DNA of 64,000 nt from Cylindrodendrum hubeiense (GCA_014621425.1 JAANBB010000085.1:56573-120572); one strand, 5' to 3'; counted from the first letter of the stretch, positions 32,593 through 46,293 are shown. Notes: a model not told the origin generated them from the sequence alone. Numbers and translations are program-made.

Positions 32593-32644
32593 CAGCTTCA
32601 AACTACAGCTTCAAACTGCAGCTTCAAACTGCAGCTTCAAACTA
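32593..32644. repeat. 13-bp tandem repeat, 4 copies
   Basis: CAGCTTCAAACTR in four copies, starting about 20 bp downstream of the F-box stop codon, so probably in its 3' UTR. Confidence 0.85.
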
Positions 32645-32663
32645 CATGCATCACAATTGTACC

Positions 32664-35010
32664 CTACGCTGTCCCATTCGTTGTAGTCGGGTTGATGGAG
32701 ATCGTGCCGAACCCAGACAAGTAGCTTTCCTTGAAGTTGAAGCTGTCAGCGCAGTTCGTCATCCGCATGCATCCACACCCGACAAAAAAGTGAGAACTCA
32801 CGCAGATCCCATAAAACCCCGTGATAACACGACCTGGAGACTCAATCGGGCTCCATGAATGGTCCTGAATAGCCGGAGGTGGTGGCCACAATGCCCCCCT
32901 CCCTCGGTTGGTTCGTATCTGTGCCATTGTGAGTATAGCAGCGTCAAGTTCTATCCGGCTTCGGTTTACCTTCAACCCACCGCGTCGCTGAATCTGGATA
33001 CTCTCAATCCTTTCTCCGCCAGGACCGTCGATGCGGAGCGCAACTCTTTGGCGTTCAGGAGGCAAGCTGCTCATCCCACCAGAAAATGGCCCGAGCATGC
33101 CAAATGATCGACGGCTGGAATCAGTATAAACGAACTCGAATCCGGTGATGATACCAACATCGTACACCCACACTAGAACTTCGACAAGCTTAAAAAGGTC
33201 TTTGCCATCTGGACCCCCAAAGACAACAGGCGAGAGTGGTGCGTTAATGTTCGCATACGCTATGACTTTGGTTTCGTCAGAAGCACTGCTAAGCAGGAAA
33301 TGCTTCGGGGGGACATCCGGGATCCAGAGGCAAGCGTTGCGTAGGGGAAATCCCCCATCGGTCCCCCTGGAATTCATCGCGCTTGTGGAGATGCTAAGTG
33401 ATAGAAGTTTGAAGGCCTGCAAATTATGTAATGTCAGTTCCATGACCAAACGACTCCATTTCAGAAAGGGGGGGCCAAGTATGAATAAACACAGAGGGAC
33501 ACTCACGTCAAATTCCCCCTTCAGAGCCGAGATGGTCCCTCGATCATCTCCTAGACACTGTTTCGGAACATCTTCATGTTCGCCAACCCAGGAAGACAAG
33601 GCTCCATTGTCTGCTAGCACGGCGACAGCCATTATTCCCTCCAAGCCTACCGCCACGTGTATTTCGTATATGGTGAAGGTTTTGCGTGAGCAGGACATCG
33701 GAAAAGTCACAGGAATCTCTCGATCCGCACGAATATACCCGAGACTTATATCGTACCCACTCGTCTGTCTGAATCGGAGCCCGCAGACAAACATGCCAAT
33801 AGGAAGTTGGATAAGCGAAACAAATACACCCGTAACTTCAAGGGGGGCCTGGATATGGACCATCCGATTTCGCGAAGCTGGACACCCATCAAGGACATCG
33901 TCATTGGGATTTTTTAGCCTCCGGCTAGCAGTAAGCCATGGAAGATTATCACGTTCATCAACCCGTTCGAAGGATCCGCGCAAAGGACGACCCATGCAGG
34001 GAACCTGCGACATTTCCGCCAGCCGGTCCTGTAATTGAGTTGCCAGCCCCCAAATTCGTCTCCTATTCAATAAACCTGGGCACATCCGCGTGATAATTCC
34101 GAGGGTGAAGTATAGTCCTTGCCAAGATTCGGGGTTAAGTTGTCCAGTCTCGAATATATGATGGTACTCATGGCCCCTCAGAAACCTGGACGCCCAAAAC
34201 GCCTCTGAAAGCCGTACATTGGCACATGTTCGTGAAGCAAGCCTAAGAGCGCAAACATCCTTCGAGGGTAAGCAGATAAGAACTGAGCCTAGAATCTCGG
34301 TTGGGAGAAAGTTGAACAGGTCGCTGTACGTGGTAGACTTTCCAGGGTTGATTTGGATGATACGGTCTGTACGCTCTTGGCGAGTGGGAGAGACGAAGCC
34401 TTGAACAAGCCGACCGATACCGGGAATGTCCATAGGATCAAACCGAAACCCAGTGTCCAACGGCGCATCTCGAAATATAGGCTTCAGGCCGGGTGCCAAC
34501 CATCTTCCATCCTCATGCCGGATAGCCGCACCACCGTAGTCGTGGCCCCAGTCCAGGATTCCAGTTGGCGAGACGGGCATAGCCAAACATACATAAAAAA
34601 GATCTCTGAAAAGCGGCCGAAAAAGCGTGGTTAGGAGATTCCAACAGGCAGCATGGAATCCAAATCCCCAGAAAGTGTGAGCGTCATCTCGATTACGGAT
34701 ATTTTCGAGCGCGAAAACTCCCGAAATAGACAAGCTGACATCGATGGTCGAGGCCTCGTTGAGGCTTGCATGGTCAAACCGCAGTTGAGGATCTACAGGA
34801 ACTCTCTTCTCGTGTCGATTGACTAATCCGACTCCAGATATTCGCGCTTGGTCATATTTGTCGGCATCGGTATACACTAGAGTTAACAAGAGTGAGTAAT
34901 GTCCTGGTAGAGAGAGAGTGTGAAACCATACGAGCCCGAAATTCTCCCCTCCACCGATCCTGACCCTCGAACTCAATAGAAGTGCCACAAAGGGCGCAAA
35001 ACGGTACCAT
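32664..35010 (-). CDS. F-box protein with N-terminal CxxC and jacalin-like end
   Basis: Four exons proposed: 35010-34932, 34876-33507, 33416-32970 and 32918-32664, about 716 aa. The longest open frame begins further upstream, but the real start is in another frame. The ATG at 35010 gives MVPFCALCGTSIEFEG...WRGEFRALYTD, with a CxxC pair and the WR-EFRA-Y opening typical of this family, and joins exon 2 through a 55-bp GTATGG...TAG intron. An F-box lies at about residues 220-265 (LPTEILGSVLICLPSKDVCALRLASR). The C-terminal region has a jacalin-like GPGGERIESIQI and VITGFYG. The 90- and 51-bp introns are in frame and inferred from GTGAGT/GTAAAC and CAG borders. F-box proteins bring targets to SCF ubiquitin ligases, but the target is unknown. 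The last 40 residues are uncertain because another GTGAGT...CAG pair lies there. Confidence 0.72.
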
Positions 35011-35823
35011 GTCTGCAGTGCCACTTAACGGGTGCGGTGTAGGTATAGACTGGCTGAGCGATGGGTGAAGGGGAATCGTGAAGAGGAGTGAGGTGAGGAG
35101 TGAGCATGGCTGCAGACTTGTCAGGGGTCAATTGTACAACTCAAGGGTGTAGCGTGCAGCCTGACTAATACTGTGATGACACAAACGCGCAGCCCAAAGA
35201 CCAATCTGGGGGAATTTCCCATGTATTTCTCTGGATCCGCGATGAAAGCAATAATTTATTCATCGCATTTAATCGTTGAGGCTGGAGGGCTAAGAAAATA
35301 TGCCGGTGGTAGGACCTCAGGCAACTCGCCAATACCGCCATGTAGCTAGACACAAGTGGCGGCTAGGTTTTCTGGGAGAGGCACAGTACAGCACAAATTT
35401 CTGAGCTATGTTGAGCTCGATTCAAATCGAATACAAAATTCAGCATCCAATCATGCCGCAATAACCATACGCATTATGCTGAGAAATTGGGTCGTGTCGG
35501 GCGGTTCTGCGTCTCCATCTGGTCTACAACGCATGAGCGCTGACGGACGGAGCACCAAGAAGCTGAGGTTGGATTTCTTTCACGAAAAGCTTACTACCTC
35601 GCCAACTGAGGAGTACCTAGTACTCTATTTCTTTAATGAATACTATTCCCTATTTAAGCACTATTGACTCTTTGGAAGACACCACCCAAGCAACCCGTCT
35701 TTGAAGGGCCCAACTCATGGTGCTGCAAAGACAACAACGAGACCGAAGACACAGGTATCGATCGACTCCTGGTCACAATATAGGTCTACCTAAGTCATGC
35801 TCTCGTTCGCCTTCACTCTTGTG
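35011..35823. other. Spacer, nothing recognised
   Basis: A relatively AT-rich spacer between two minus-strand genes, including the presumed promoter of the F-box gene. The open frames are short and unlike any family. Confidence 0.45.
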
Positions 35824-37702
35824 CTAGTTGTTTCGAACCTCATATCGAAGCCCAGATCCAGCCAGTCTTGTCTGACCACCCCTTCGTCGTAGGCCTGACC
35901 CGGATCCCTCCTCCGATCCCCGAACAGGCTCGACGCCTTGTCGAACTTCTTTCTCCGCAGGGATTTCAACCCACCCAACTCCGGGCTTTGACAAAACTTC
36001 CACCGAGCAGCAGAACTTGGACATAGCCGACTGTATGCTTCCCCACTCTAGCCGCGAATACTCTGTGAGGTCCTCCATGTAGTCCCACCATTCCTCTGGA
36101 TCCCCTTCATAGGGCGCCACATCATCCAGCCATAGAAAGTCCTCGGGCAACGGTCTTTCGTAGAACTTTTCAGGTTTGGCCGAGCATGAGAAGCTTGGGG
36201 TGCCATCTTTGCTAAACTTGAATGAGAGAGCTAGTCGGCGGGTCGGGCCTAGAAACGATTGGAGTTGTCGATGGTCAAAGTTTGCTAGGCTTGCTGGAGT
36301 CACAATTTGAGGCTTGGAAGTTCTCTGTCCCGGGGTTGAAGCAAGTAGAGGAGGGTCCTATTCTTCCTTGGTCTTGATAACCTGCAGCGTCGGGATGGCA
36401 AAAACAAGCCAAGATTCTGGCATCGGGGTCAATTCAGGGGGCGCTCTCCCATTGATAGAGAGCAGTGGCTTTGTGATCTTGAACCACATCCAGGTCCTAA
36501 AATGGCCCGTCGTCTCATCAACTCTATTTGTATGTAAGCAAGTTTATTCATGCCTTACCATGATCAATTGCACTTACAGGTTGGTCTCATACAGGGTGAT
36601 GGTGCCCTTCTTGGTGTTAATACTCATCAATATGTCTCCCGCGTCTCTCGCGTCCCCCACGTCTTCCCTACCCACCCTTCTCCTTCTCCTTCTTCTGTTT
36701 CCAATTCTTGGGAGAAGGCCCAGGCGGGATCTGATGTTCGAGTGGGCGTTGAGTTTGACGCGGTGTAGACTTTTCATGTGGGGTCGCTCTAACTTCCTGA
36801 AAACCAATGACCCCAGTTCGAGTTTCCTGTATCCGTTCTTTCGAGATGCAGACTCGAGGAAGGCGAGCAGACCCTCTGGGGGCGAGAGTGGGGAGTTGAC
36901 CTCCAAGAAAGCTCGCATGGACTCTGGTCCCTCGACCGGCATGAGCGTCTGCCCGGATTTGAAATTGGTGTGGAATGGCGTAAACGGGGTCTCGTTGCTG
37001 ATTCCTGTTACACCTTGAAGTCGTTGATTCGTTTCTCTCCTGGTCTCAGTGTCAGTGCTCTGCTCAAGACCATAGTCATAGAAGTTCGCCTCACAGGGGA
37101 AACGATTCGCTTGAGCCCCAGTCTCTCTTTGGCTTTTTAATCGGCAAGTTTGCCAAGAAATTAGGACGTTCCGTCCTTTCAAGGGCAATCATTTCATTGA
37201 GATCCTCGTTGCGTATTTTCTCAACTAGTGTGTATCCTTCGAGTAGGCTGGGATGAATATGCGAATCCAGGTGGGAGGCAAGGTCAGCAACCTTTTGCAT
37301 CCCAGTGATAGTCAACATGCTGCCTTGGAGGTCCTGGAGATCCTGGAATCGAAGTCTGGGATTGCGCTCAATTCCTTTGATTATGGCCTTGCCATATGCT
37401 CTTTCTCTCTCCAGGCTCATAGCAATGCCCTTGTGGAGTTTTTCGCTGATGGACAGTTGACTGAATTCATCATAGATCTCAGAATGGACACCGATGTTGT
37501 TGCTGGGGGCGGCTGGGTGCAATATGGCGGCGGTGCTGATCGGTTGAGCAGAGCCTCCCATAATTTTGGAAGGGCTCGTCTCCCGGAGAGTCCCTCCTGG
37601 CGACTCGACGACGTAGACGACCCTGCTTCTCTTGGCGTCGCTGGACTCGGTGTTTTGATCGTAACTGATGCTGCGTTTGCCATCTCTGCCCGGTTGCGAC
37701 AT
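35824..37702 (-). CDS. Unrecognised multi-exon protein
   Basis: Exons 37702-37095, 37039-36578 and 36523 onward are joined by 55- and 54-bp introns (GTGAGG...CAG and GTAAGT...TAG) that keep the frame. If exon 3 runs on, it stops at 36358 and gives 411 aa. If a weak GTTATC donor at 36381 is used with CAG ending at 36325, a fourth exon 36324-35824 extends the protein to about 570 aa. That exon has protein-like sequence (LPEDFLWLDDVAPYEGDPEE) and no ATG of its own, which favours the longer model. Its final 45 residues look less natural than those in the next frame, ending at 35790. Visible features are a Ser- and basic-rich N-terminus, a charged middle, and an Arg run (RRRRRRR) near residue 325. 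No domain is recognised and no function is proposed. Confidence 0.5.
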
Positions 37703-40700
37703 GTTGCCGAGACTGCTTCACAGCGAAGAGTAGAGTGTTGAAGGTGAGGCTAGGTTGTTGGAGGAGAGTGGTTGGAGTTCCACCTGCCTTGCCTATTCAA
37801 TAAACACAGCTGTGCGTTCAAGAAGGTCTCTAAGTTTGTGAATTGCAGTTGCCTCAGGGCTTTTTTTTTCCTCCCAGAAATTTGAAGGCTCGCGTTTGTA
37901 GAGGCATGTGAACATCGTCAATAGAAGGCAGCATGAATCATCGGTGTTGCCAATGTGGCGTTCTTCAGTTGCAAACGGCGCTCAACAATGGCACAACAAT
38001 AGCACAACGAGCTCACAACGAGCACCAAGGCCCAAGACTAGCTTCCATTTTAGGAATATGCACCACACAATGCTTCAAAATTCAGTTAACGTCTATGCTG
38101 CCTACCTATTCAAAGCATCGCGGCGACACAGCTCACTGGCGGTGGAGAGGCACGCCTGACCCCATTCGCATCGTAACGATTCACAGAGAATCAAAGTCGA
38201 CGCTCGACGCTCGACGTCGAAATGCGCGATGCCTTTCATAATTCAGACATCTTATTCATGCATGGTAACTATCGATCTCAAGCACTTTTTTCAGCACAGA
38301 CTCAATGAGCTGGACTCGAGGGCTAGTGAATCCAATACAAACCGTGAGGGCATTGACTCACAGGCCCGTGAGGTTTCGGCTTCCCAATATGTGGTGCAAA
38401 TTCCCAAACGCACCAAAATCGTCCAGAGTCATCTCACCTGAACTCACAGCAGTTATTCTTAGGCATTATTAGGCATAGTAGGCATCCGGATTGCATCTAG
38501 ATTCACTCCTTCCCGACACCGCAGCACATGGATCCGCATCCCCCTGACCCTGCCGCCTTTTGCCAACAGGTTTTTTTTGGATCGTTCNCAAAAAAAAACC
38601 AAGTCACCGCCCTGCTAGCTACGGTGCACCGGTCCACCAGCGCTAGATCGGTCCGCACAATGGCCCGTGATGGTGTTGGGATGGGGCCCGGCGTCGGTGT
38701 TGGGTTCCGTCCGTGATCGGAGCGGAGCTATTTCGCCGGCGTTTCAGCACTTGCAAACAAAGGATTCTGGCAAGGCTCCAGGTGAGAGTCAAGGAGGAGT
38801 GGAGGGGAGGGTCTCGTTACAGCCCGGCAGAACGATTGCTTTGTGCCGTTGGCATCCACCGGAGGGCACGAGCGAAGTCCCTATTCACATCCACATGGTG
38901 CAGTTGTCGGCGTCTTCGGACTGATTCCCCGAGACGCCCATTCTCCATCGCAGCGCAGCACAAGCGTCCCCATGCGAAGCCCGACCAACTTGGCGCGTCA
39001 GGCCCAAGGCAAGACTTGTCCGCATCTCGACAATTGTGCCTGTGGCTACTGCATGGCTACTGCGTGCCAACGTCTGTCTGTTGTGTCGTTTGGTGCAAGC
39101 TGGGTTGGATGCTTGGAGGTGCCATCTTACGTGATGAATCCAACCCGGCGGACCGCACGGGTAGATCCCGCTAGCAGCACGGAGTAGATCCAATCGGAAT
39201 CCCGGCCCCGGCTGCCGACACGACAAGGCTACTCCATGGTTTTGAAGGATGGATCCATCTTGTCCATCTCGTCCATCTCGCCCATCGCAACGGGTGCCTG
39301 GCCATCGATGACTGGGCCGGCCAACCCAGCATCGCGATGCATTGCTGGCTACTCTATCCCCGAGAGAAAATTCCGGTTCGCCAGCGGAGGCAGCCCATGC
39401 AAGGCCAAGGACGCAGAGATTTCTCCCCCACTGGACGGACGCTGTAGCCCACACACACCCCCCCTTGACTTCGTCCACTCTCTTCGTCCACTCTTCGTCC
39501 TCGAATGGCACGCCGACACACCTCGACGACTCCCTCCTCCCCACTCGTCCATTGCCCGACGCTCATGCGTTGGATACCGTCACGTCCACGTCAGCGCCCA
39601 TCGTGAAACGGGATTGTTCTTTCGGGTTCCTCGCAGGTGAACAGCCACCGACCTGCTACCAATCTGCTGCGCCGTCAAATCGCTCCGTGCCCATCCCTCG
39701 AGGATCCTCCCTGTCGTAGCCAACTCGCCATCGTGAACGGGCTTGCGTGTGGTATGCGTGTGGTGTGCGTGTGCACGTACTACTACGTACGCACGCAACC
39801 TGCACTACTGTAACCCCCTCCCCAGTCAACCACTGCCATCAACCACTGCCATCAACCCGCAGTGCCGCTGGTGCTGACGGCAGTGCACAATGTACGAGGC
39901 CTTTTTTTCTTCTTTCCTTTTCAGGCACTTCTGCTTGCCGGCTTGCTGTAGTCGACCCACGGCTACCATCGCCGCGGAACATTGGGCACCCTCGCCGATC
40001 AGCGAATAAGCAGGCCGGGGTAGGAGGGGCAATCAACAAGAGTTTTAGCCTGCAGCTTGTCAATGCAGGTTGATCGCGATAGACATCCGTCAAATCCATC
40101 AAATCCACCAAGCCTCTATTTACCTTTTTTTTTGTGCCAGGGGCGCCTCGCTTGCATGCTCCATCCATCGGGTCATAGAGCGCAGCGGTGGAATCTTTTG
40201 GAAGCGAGGTGAACCAACCAGCAGACGAAGCCCACGCCCGTTCTCCAGGACTCAGCACCAAGCCAACGAACGACACGACCGACACCATCGACACCATCGA
40301 CACCATCGACATCATCGACATCATCGACTCGAGCCGTCTAGTAAATACTCCTAAATGCAACTGCCACCATGCGCACTTGGAAGGATCTGATTGTCGCCCC
40401 GGCTTCTGATCACCGGCTAGTAAACAAGGCGAGTCTCAGAGCCCTGGGCCCAGGCCTCTGTCGTCAAACCCTAAACCGCCCGAGATGGATGGCCGGTGTT
40501 CAGCAAGCGCCTCAACGGTGTCTTCACAAGTTCACGTCTTAGACTTCCTGCATCCTTTTTCGCCTCCTCTCCGGTCGTAACCAATTGCGGCAAACACTTG
40601 GTGCATGTCCCTCAAAATGACTTTCACCGGCGCCGCCTGGCCCCGGGACCAGGAACCTGGGGATGGGACGGCCCAGGAAGCCAGCGTGAAGCGACAAAAA

Positions 40701-43700
40701 ATATTCGTCGTCCCTGGCGCTGGTGCGACATTGGGACTCTCCGGCTCAGAAACCGTCTCACTGCCACCCTGAGAAAAGCTCACTTCGCCCGGTTCCGGTG
40801 AGGGGCGTCCACGTATGAACAGCCCATCGGTCGGAGAAGACACCTCGAGGTGAATGAATCAAGCGCGACGCCCCCCTTCCTCGTCAACTCAACCGACGCC
40901 CGCCCCCGGAGTGAAACGCCCCAATTCGCCTCCGTGGGGAAGACGATGCCCTGTTGTCCCCGTCTCTGACCACGGCTTGCGGTCCACCGTCCGCCAGAGG
41001 ATCCATCAAAGCAGAAGGGCCGGGCAGCACCGCATCGTCCGCTTCGTGTCCCCAGTCGGCGCCGTCCGGCCGGGGCAATTGCTGATCCCATCGCGATCCC
41101 AGGTGCTCCGTCGCACCACCCAGACCACCGAGCGACGACATTGGCCGGGCCCCGGTGCCCAACAAGGCAAAGAGAGACCAATTGGCAGTCCCTCGCATCC
41201 GTGAGTACTGTGACGGGACGCGTTGCATTCCCTCCCTCGGCTGTCCCTGTGTTCAGTGTGTGAAATTCCCACAGGCCTGTGTCTTGAGCCCGGAGTTCGA
41301 GAAGCCTCCTGCCGTGTCTCTTTCGCCTGTCAGGCTGTCCTTTGGCAGTCTGAATCAGCCGCGATATGCTCAGTAGCAGCTGTGAATCACCTCCCAAAGG
41401 AACATTTCCCGGTTCGGCGCATGTCCGGCTCCCCGGGCATGGGTGGACAGCTTTGATTTTCACCAGGCTTAAGACAATGCGGCACCTACATCAACACACA
41501 CATGAGACAACACGCCCGCACGCATGAACAAGAGACAGGGCGCCAGGAAAAGAAACAATTGCCTTTCGCATCTGAGCACCCGACAGGACAGCCGATTCCC
41601 AATGCCCCAGTTTAGAAAAGAAAAGGAAAAAGAAAAACACAGCAATTTGCTCCCGCTTGTCAAACGGCGGGCCACACACACTATCCAAAGTCAGCCTTTT
41701 AAGCCAGCCTCTCGTGCGGCTTCCCCATTCGTGATGAGACAATGGCTCACTCGCAATTCATGGTACCCCACGCAGCTGAAATAAGATTCCGGCTTCTGCC
41801 TTGCAGCTTACTCTTCTAATTCATCGTCGGAGAAGAAAAAATTACTTGCTCACCGAGCGGGTCCTCGAACTCATGTAATGATAACACGAGTCTCGAAACA
41901 CGAGCCCATTGTATCATACATCCCAAGAGTCAGAAAAAGCATACTACGTAGACGCGAAGCAAGATCTACGAGCAACAGGGCTGTCTGCCCATTCGCTGGG
42001 TTCTAGATCGTGTAGTACCGGGATCCAGGATGACACCCCCAATCCCAGGTACCGCCCTCAAGCTATCAACGCCTGCATTGGACGGCTGTCCTTCGGCTCC
42101 CTGGTGCCGGGAAAACGCGAGCGGGCGGGTCGGTATTGTATGTCCAACCCTCGAAACAAAGCAACAAAGACACAATCGTCCCGAACCCGGTACCGAAATG
42201 GAAGCAATGAGGCCAATATTCTCGGTGGCACTCGTCTGTCGACGCCATCATTGCCGATTCAACCGCCGTCCGCTTTTAGTACAGGCTATGTGCGTGTTGG
42301 GAACCTTCATATGGAGCACATTAGTGAATACAACGTGGCCAGCTCCGCCACGAGCGATGTTGGCAGCTCTGACTCTTGGCTGACGATACTTCTGTCCTTG
42401 CCAGACGGCGCTATTGGACCGCTCGGGGCGCAACAACTGCTGACAGGAATTTTGGAGGCTGGTCGCGAACGTCCTGGACTCTGTCCTGTATGGCCAGAGG
42501 GCTTCGTGGCTGATACATCCCGAGGACTCGGCTGCGAGACAACATCCCTCGCGGAACAGTTCGAGACACCAGGCGTGACGAATTTCCGTGACTAGGCGAG
42601 CTGTTGTTTCTGCTTTTCCACAGTCCAATCGCCGACAATGGTCCAAGAGAGCGAGGCAATTGTCGCACTTGCGTTGTGCAATTACACCCCGAGAGGTGAG
42701 AGCGAGGCAGTAAGTGAATGGACCTCGCCCGGTGCCCGGCATGTGTTCTAATTGGCAAGCTGCCACTCCGCAATGGGTCGATGGAGAGGGGATTAAGCCG
42801 TCATTGAGCGTGTTGCTATTGGACCGCTCAAAGAGGGGGACGATATCATGCCGTCGTCACTGGCGCTGAGCTGTAAGAGCTTTTGCATATGCTGGAGCGT
42901 CCGGTTTTAGACGGCTCCGTGCGTCAGGTTCCTGGCTATCAGAGTGGCTATCAGAGTGGGTATCGCATTCAACCCCAGAACAATGAGAAACATGCTGGGC
43001 TTGGACGGTACTGTGGTATCGTGCTTTGTTCACCAAGTGCAGAACAAGTTCTGAGGTAAGAAGGCGTTAAACCTGACCATTCGGACCGTAGCCGTGGGGG
43101 GGTGGTGGAGGGGATGATCCACGTGGTGAAACCACGCCCAAGGCTGATGAGCCCAGCAGAGCTCCCTCGCTGGTGTTGCAGGGGAGCCGAAGGTCGTCAA
43201 TGCATTTGAGATTGCTGTCGGGGGGTGAGCTGCCAAACAATCAATCCTTCAAAGTGCCCGAGAAAGACAAAGGGAGAGCTGCGGAGCTGCCGTGGGGCGT
43301 GCTGCGTTTCGAAACCATCCGCGGGTGTCCCGGTTTTGGACTCCCTTGTAGATCTGGGATGTGATGGTTACACGACTTGTGAAGAATCTCCCTAGCTTTG
43401 CCACACGCAGAAGCAACGGGAACCCATGCCGGCGCCAGGAAATGCTGGGAATAGGTCCTCGCTACCAATGGATGGGCGAGACGTTTCATGGCAGTGGTGG
43501 GTGGTGGGTGGTGGGCGGTACTGGAATGAGAAACGAAAAGCTTTTTTTCTTTCCTTCTTCCCGTCCCAAGCCAGGATCTGGAAGATCGCCTTTCAACGAA
43601 GAAATCATGTCCAACAACTGGAACAGACAGCTGCAGATGAGCGATCAACAGAATCAATGATGCCAATCCAAGGTGCTGTAACAAAGAAAGCACGCGATCG

Positions 43701-46293
43701 GGGCAAGCAAATCCGATCGAGGTGACATGATATGATAGCATCGCATCGTCCATGATGAAATCTCCAAGACACGGAGCAGCCCGGGCGGACAGATCCCTCG
43801 CCAGAGTCACCCAGCAGGCCCCAATGCATGGATCGCGACATCCGGAACCTGGCGATCCCGGCAGCGATTCTTGAGAGACGACGGGAGAGCCCTGGCTATA
43901 GCCTGGCTATAGCCGTCTCGGGATGGACAGTTGCGAGAAGCCACCGCGATGTCATAAATCCGTGGGCAGATATTCGTCTCTCTCCGGGGCCCCTCCCGCT
44001 GAAACAGCCCACTCGAGTTCCTATCACTGCCGAACGAGCTCTGAGGATCTGCCGAAACTCCCATTGTGTCTCTCTCGGGGGGCTGCTTAGCGCCCCGGGC
44101 TGGGGATAAGGTCGTGTGTTAGGGTAATTCTTTTTTTTTTCTCCGAGCGACCGGATGCCGCCGACGATGACATCGTTCTCGGCCGACTGACGGACGACCA
44201 GCCAGAGCTACTGGCACGCTACACCCACGCATGCCGCGGGCTCAATCGTGGTCACCGTCGCCATTGCATAGCAGCGTCGCAGAGGCGACTGCCGGCGGGA
44301 GATGCCCAATCTCCGTCCCCATTCCCGATCCCATCCAATACGTAGCGCTGCCTGCGAAAATTTTCCCGTGTCAGTGTCAGTGTTTGGGAACCCGCCCAGC
44401 GTGCCGAGTCTGTGGTTCGCCGGGCGGGCGTGATGCCCACATTTAATATCAAACAAGTCACCAAGTCAGCAATGCTGATCTCCCAAACAAAGATGCGCTG
44501 GCAGGAGAGGAGGCGACGGCCCCTCTTAGCATGACGTTATAATGCTTCACGCTCCAGTGCAGAAGGACGTGTGCCTGGGAATTAGCGTGCCTTGGGCGGA
44601 TGGGTGGGCGTGCCTGGGGGGGATCCACGGGGAAGACGATAGCCGTCGCTGCATCCTTCGCTGCATCCCCAGCAACGCCGGCCTTCCAATTTGGGCAACG
44701 GGACAGATGATAATGATGGGGAAGGCAGATGCAAACTTATGGCCGAGAGGTAGTCTTGGATGCGGCCCAGGCCCAGGCCCCAGGTTGCATGCAGTGCCGG
44801 CCGGAGTTCCCAGAGACCAGGGACGTGTGGGGGGACGGTTATCGTCCTGGCCCTGGTGGCATCATGGCACGTCCTGGTGGTGCTGCGCGAATTGTCGTGG
44901 GCCCATTGCCCGCGACCGGTGGTGCAATGGCCCATCAGTCGCCATGGGCCTTCTGTGTCAGGTGGCCGAACACCGGGGACGGCTTTGCGAAAGAGTCAAG
45001 GGGAGAGCAGTCTGAGTGCTACTCCGTACGTAACTGCGAAGGTGGCTCGCAGGCGTGAATGGGCTGAGCACCTTGGGGATGGAGCATGACACATTGAATT
45101 TTTTTCCAAGGCTAATTAGGTCGGTAATTAGAACTCAGGCGGTATTGCTCATGCTGTCGTGCTCAGGCTGTGGGTTTGCCTCATCTGGAGGCCGATTGCG
45201 AAACTCCGTTTCAAGCCACGTCTACAGTAGCTCGCATCGCATCGTTAGGCCGTTCATCGCCGAACGCTTGATGGGGAACGTGGGACTTGCGTGGGACTTG
45301 CGTGGAGCTTTGCGTGGAGCTTTGCCTGCCCTCAGTGCCTGTCTGCCTCAGTCAGTGCACAGGCCGTACGCCGTGGAACCACCACGGATGGCTGCTGCCG
45401 CTGCCGCTGGGCCTCGCGTGGATACCTTCCCTCCGACCCCGGCGAGGGTCACCCCAGTCACTCCGCGTCAGAAGGCGATGCCCCCGAGTGCCGTGACTGT
45501 TTCTAAAAAATCCCACTGCCAGCCACGACGCATGGATGGGGGCTAAGTAATTATGGGGTTGCATGGAGCGAGGGAGCAGGCGAGGGAAGAAGCGAGGGAA
45601 GAAGCGAGGGAGCGTGCGAGAGGGTCATGTTTCGTCTGAGAGTGAAAAAGTCTTTGGCTATAGTATGCTATGCTAATGCTATGCTATGCAGTCTTCCGTG
45701 GTTCCTGTCAACATGGCCAATCACCCTTAAGCGTTGGCCCCAAAGCAGTGCAGCATCACCTCCCAAAGACCGGCAACTGTGCCTGGTCGTCCCGTGCGCC
45801 GTAGTATCAAGTTTCCCAAACAAGTGTGCATCCGTCCCGCCTTCAGCGGATTCCAGACGATGTCGTATCCCAGATATCATGATGTTCCCCCATAGCTCCA
45901 ATTGCTCCCGTAATCCATGCTCTGAAACAACATGCGATGTCAACTCCAGCCTGTAATTGGTACAAGATGCCCATTGTGGCTCCCGTATCCCGTCAACCCA
46001 TGATGGACAAAAGGCCGCCCAAGTGATCCCAGCGAGTCGACAGATAGGAGTCGTAATGAAAAAAATAGAAAATCAAACTTTTTTTGGTATGCAGTGCTCC
46101 GGTATAATGCCCTTCTTGTTACAACAGATTGTTCAAAAGAAAAGTGGATGTGTAATGTGTGTAGTGCCCATGTGTCATGAGCGAAGTGAGTTGCGTTGCG
46201 TAGTCTTAAAAATCAAGTCGGTCAAGTGTGACGCGGGGTATATGAGTAGTGGTTGTGGTTCGATCGAATTGTGATGGAGTGTGGATGTGTTGT
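37703..46293. other. 8.6-kb gene-poor region
   Basis: No open frame resembles a known family or assembles into a multi-exon gene by eye. The region is GC-rich, without obvious AT-rich RIP-type blocks, and contains one ambiguous base at 38588 between T and A runs and a GACACCATC repeat at 40281. A frame at 41909-42595 (plus, 228 codons) is the longest candidate but has no recognisable feature. Confidence 0.45.
40281..40325. repeat. 9-bp tandem repeat, 5 copies
   Basis: GACACCATC three times, then GACATCATC twice, in non-coding DNA. Confidence 0.85.

Larger units (their letters stand above)
31532..32663. other. Spacer between CCT3 and the F-box gene
   Basis: It holds the CCT3 promoter and the 3' flank of the F-box gene. 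It contains three TATTTCCTCTG repeats near 31,960-31,995, TACCTACC tracts at about 32,010-32,052 and 32,128-32,150, and two tandem repeats listed separately. No gene is seen. Confidence 0.5.

Noticed and set aside
41909..42595. 228-codon plus-strand frame in the gene-poor region
   Set aside because: No domain, no sign of conserved blocks, and an overlapping reverse-strand frame of similar length. Not enough to call a gene.
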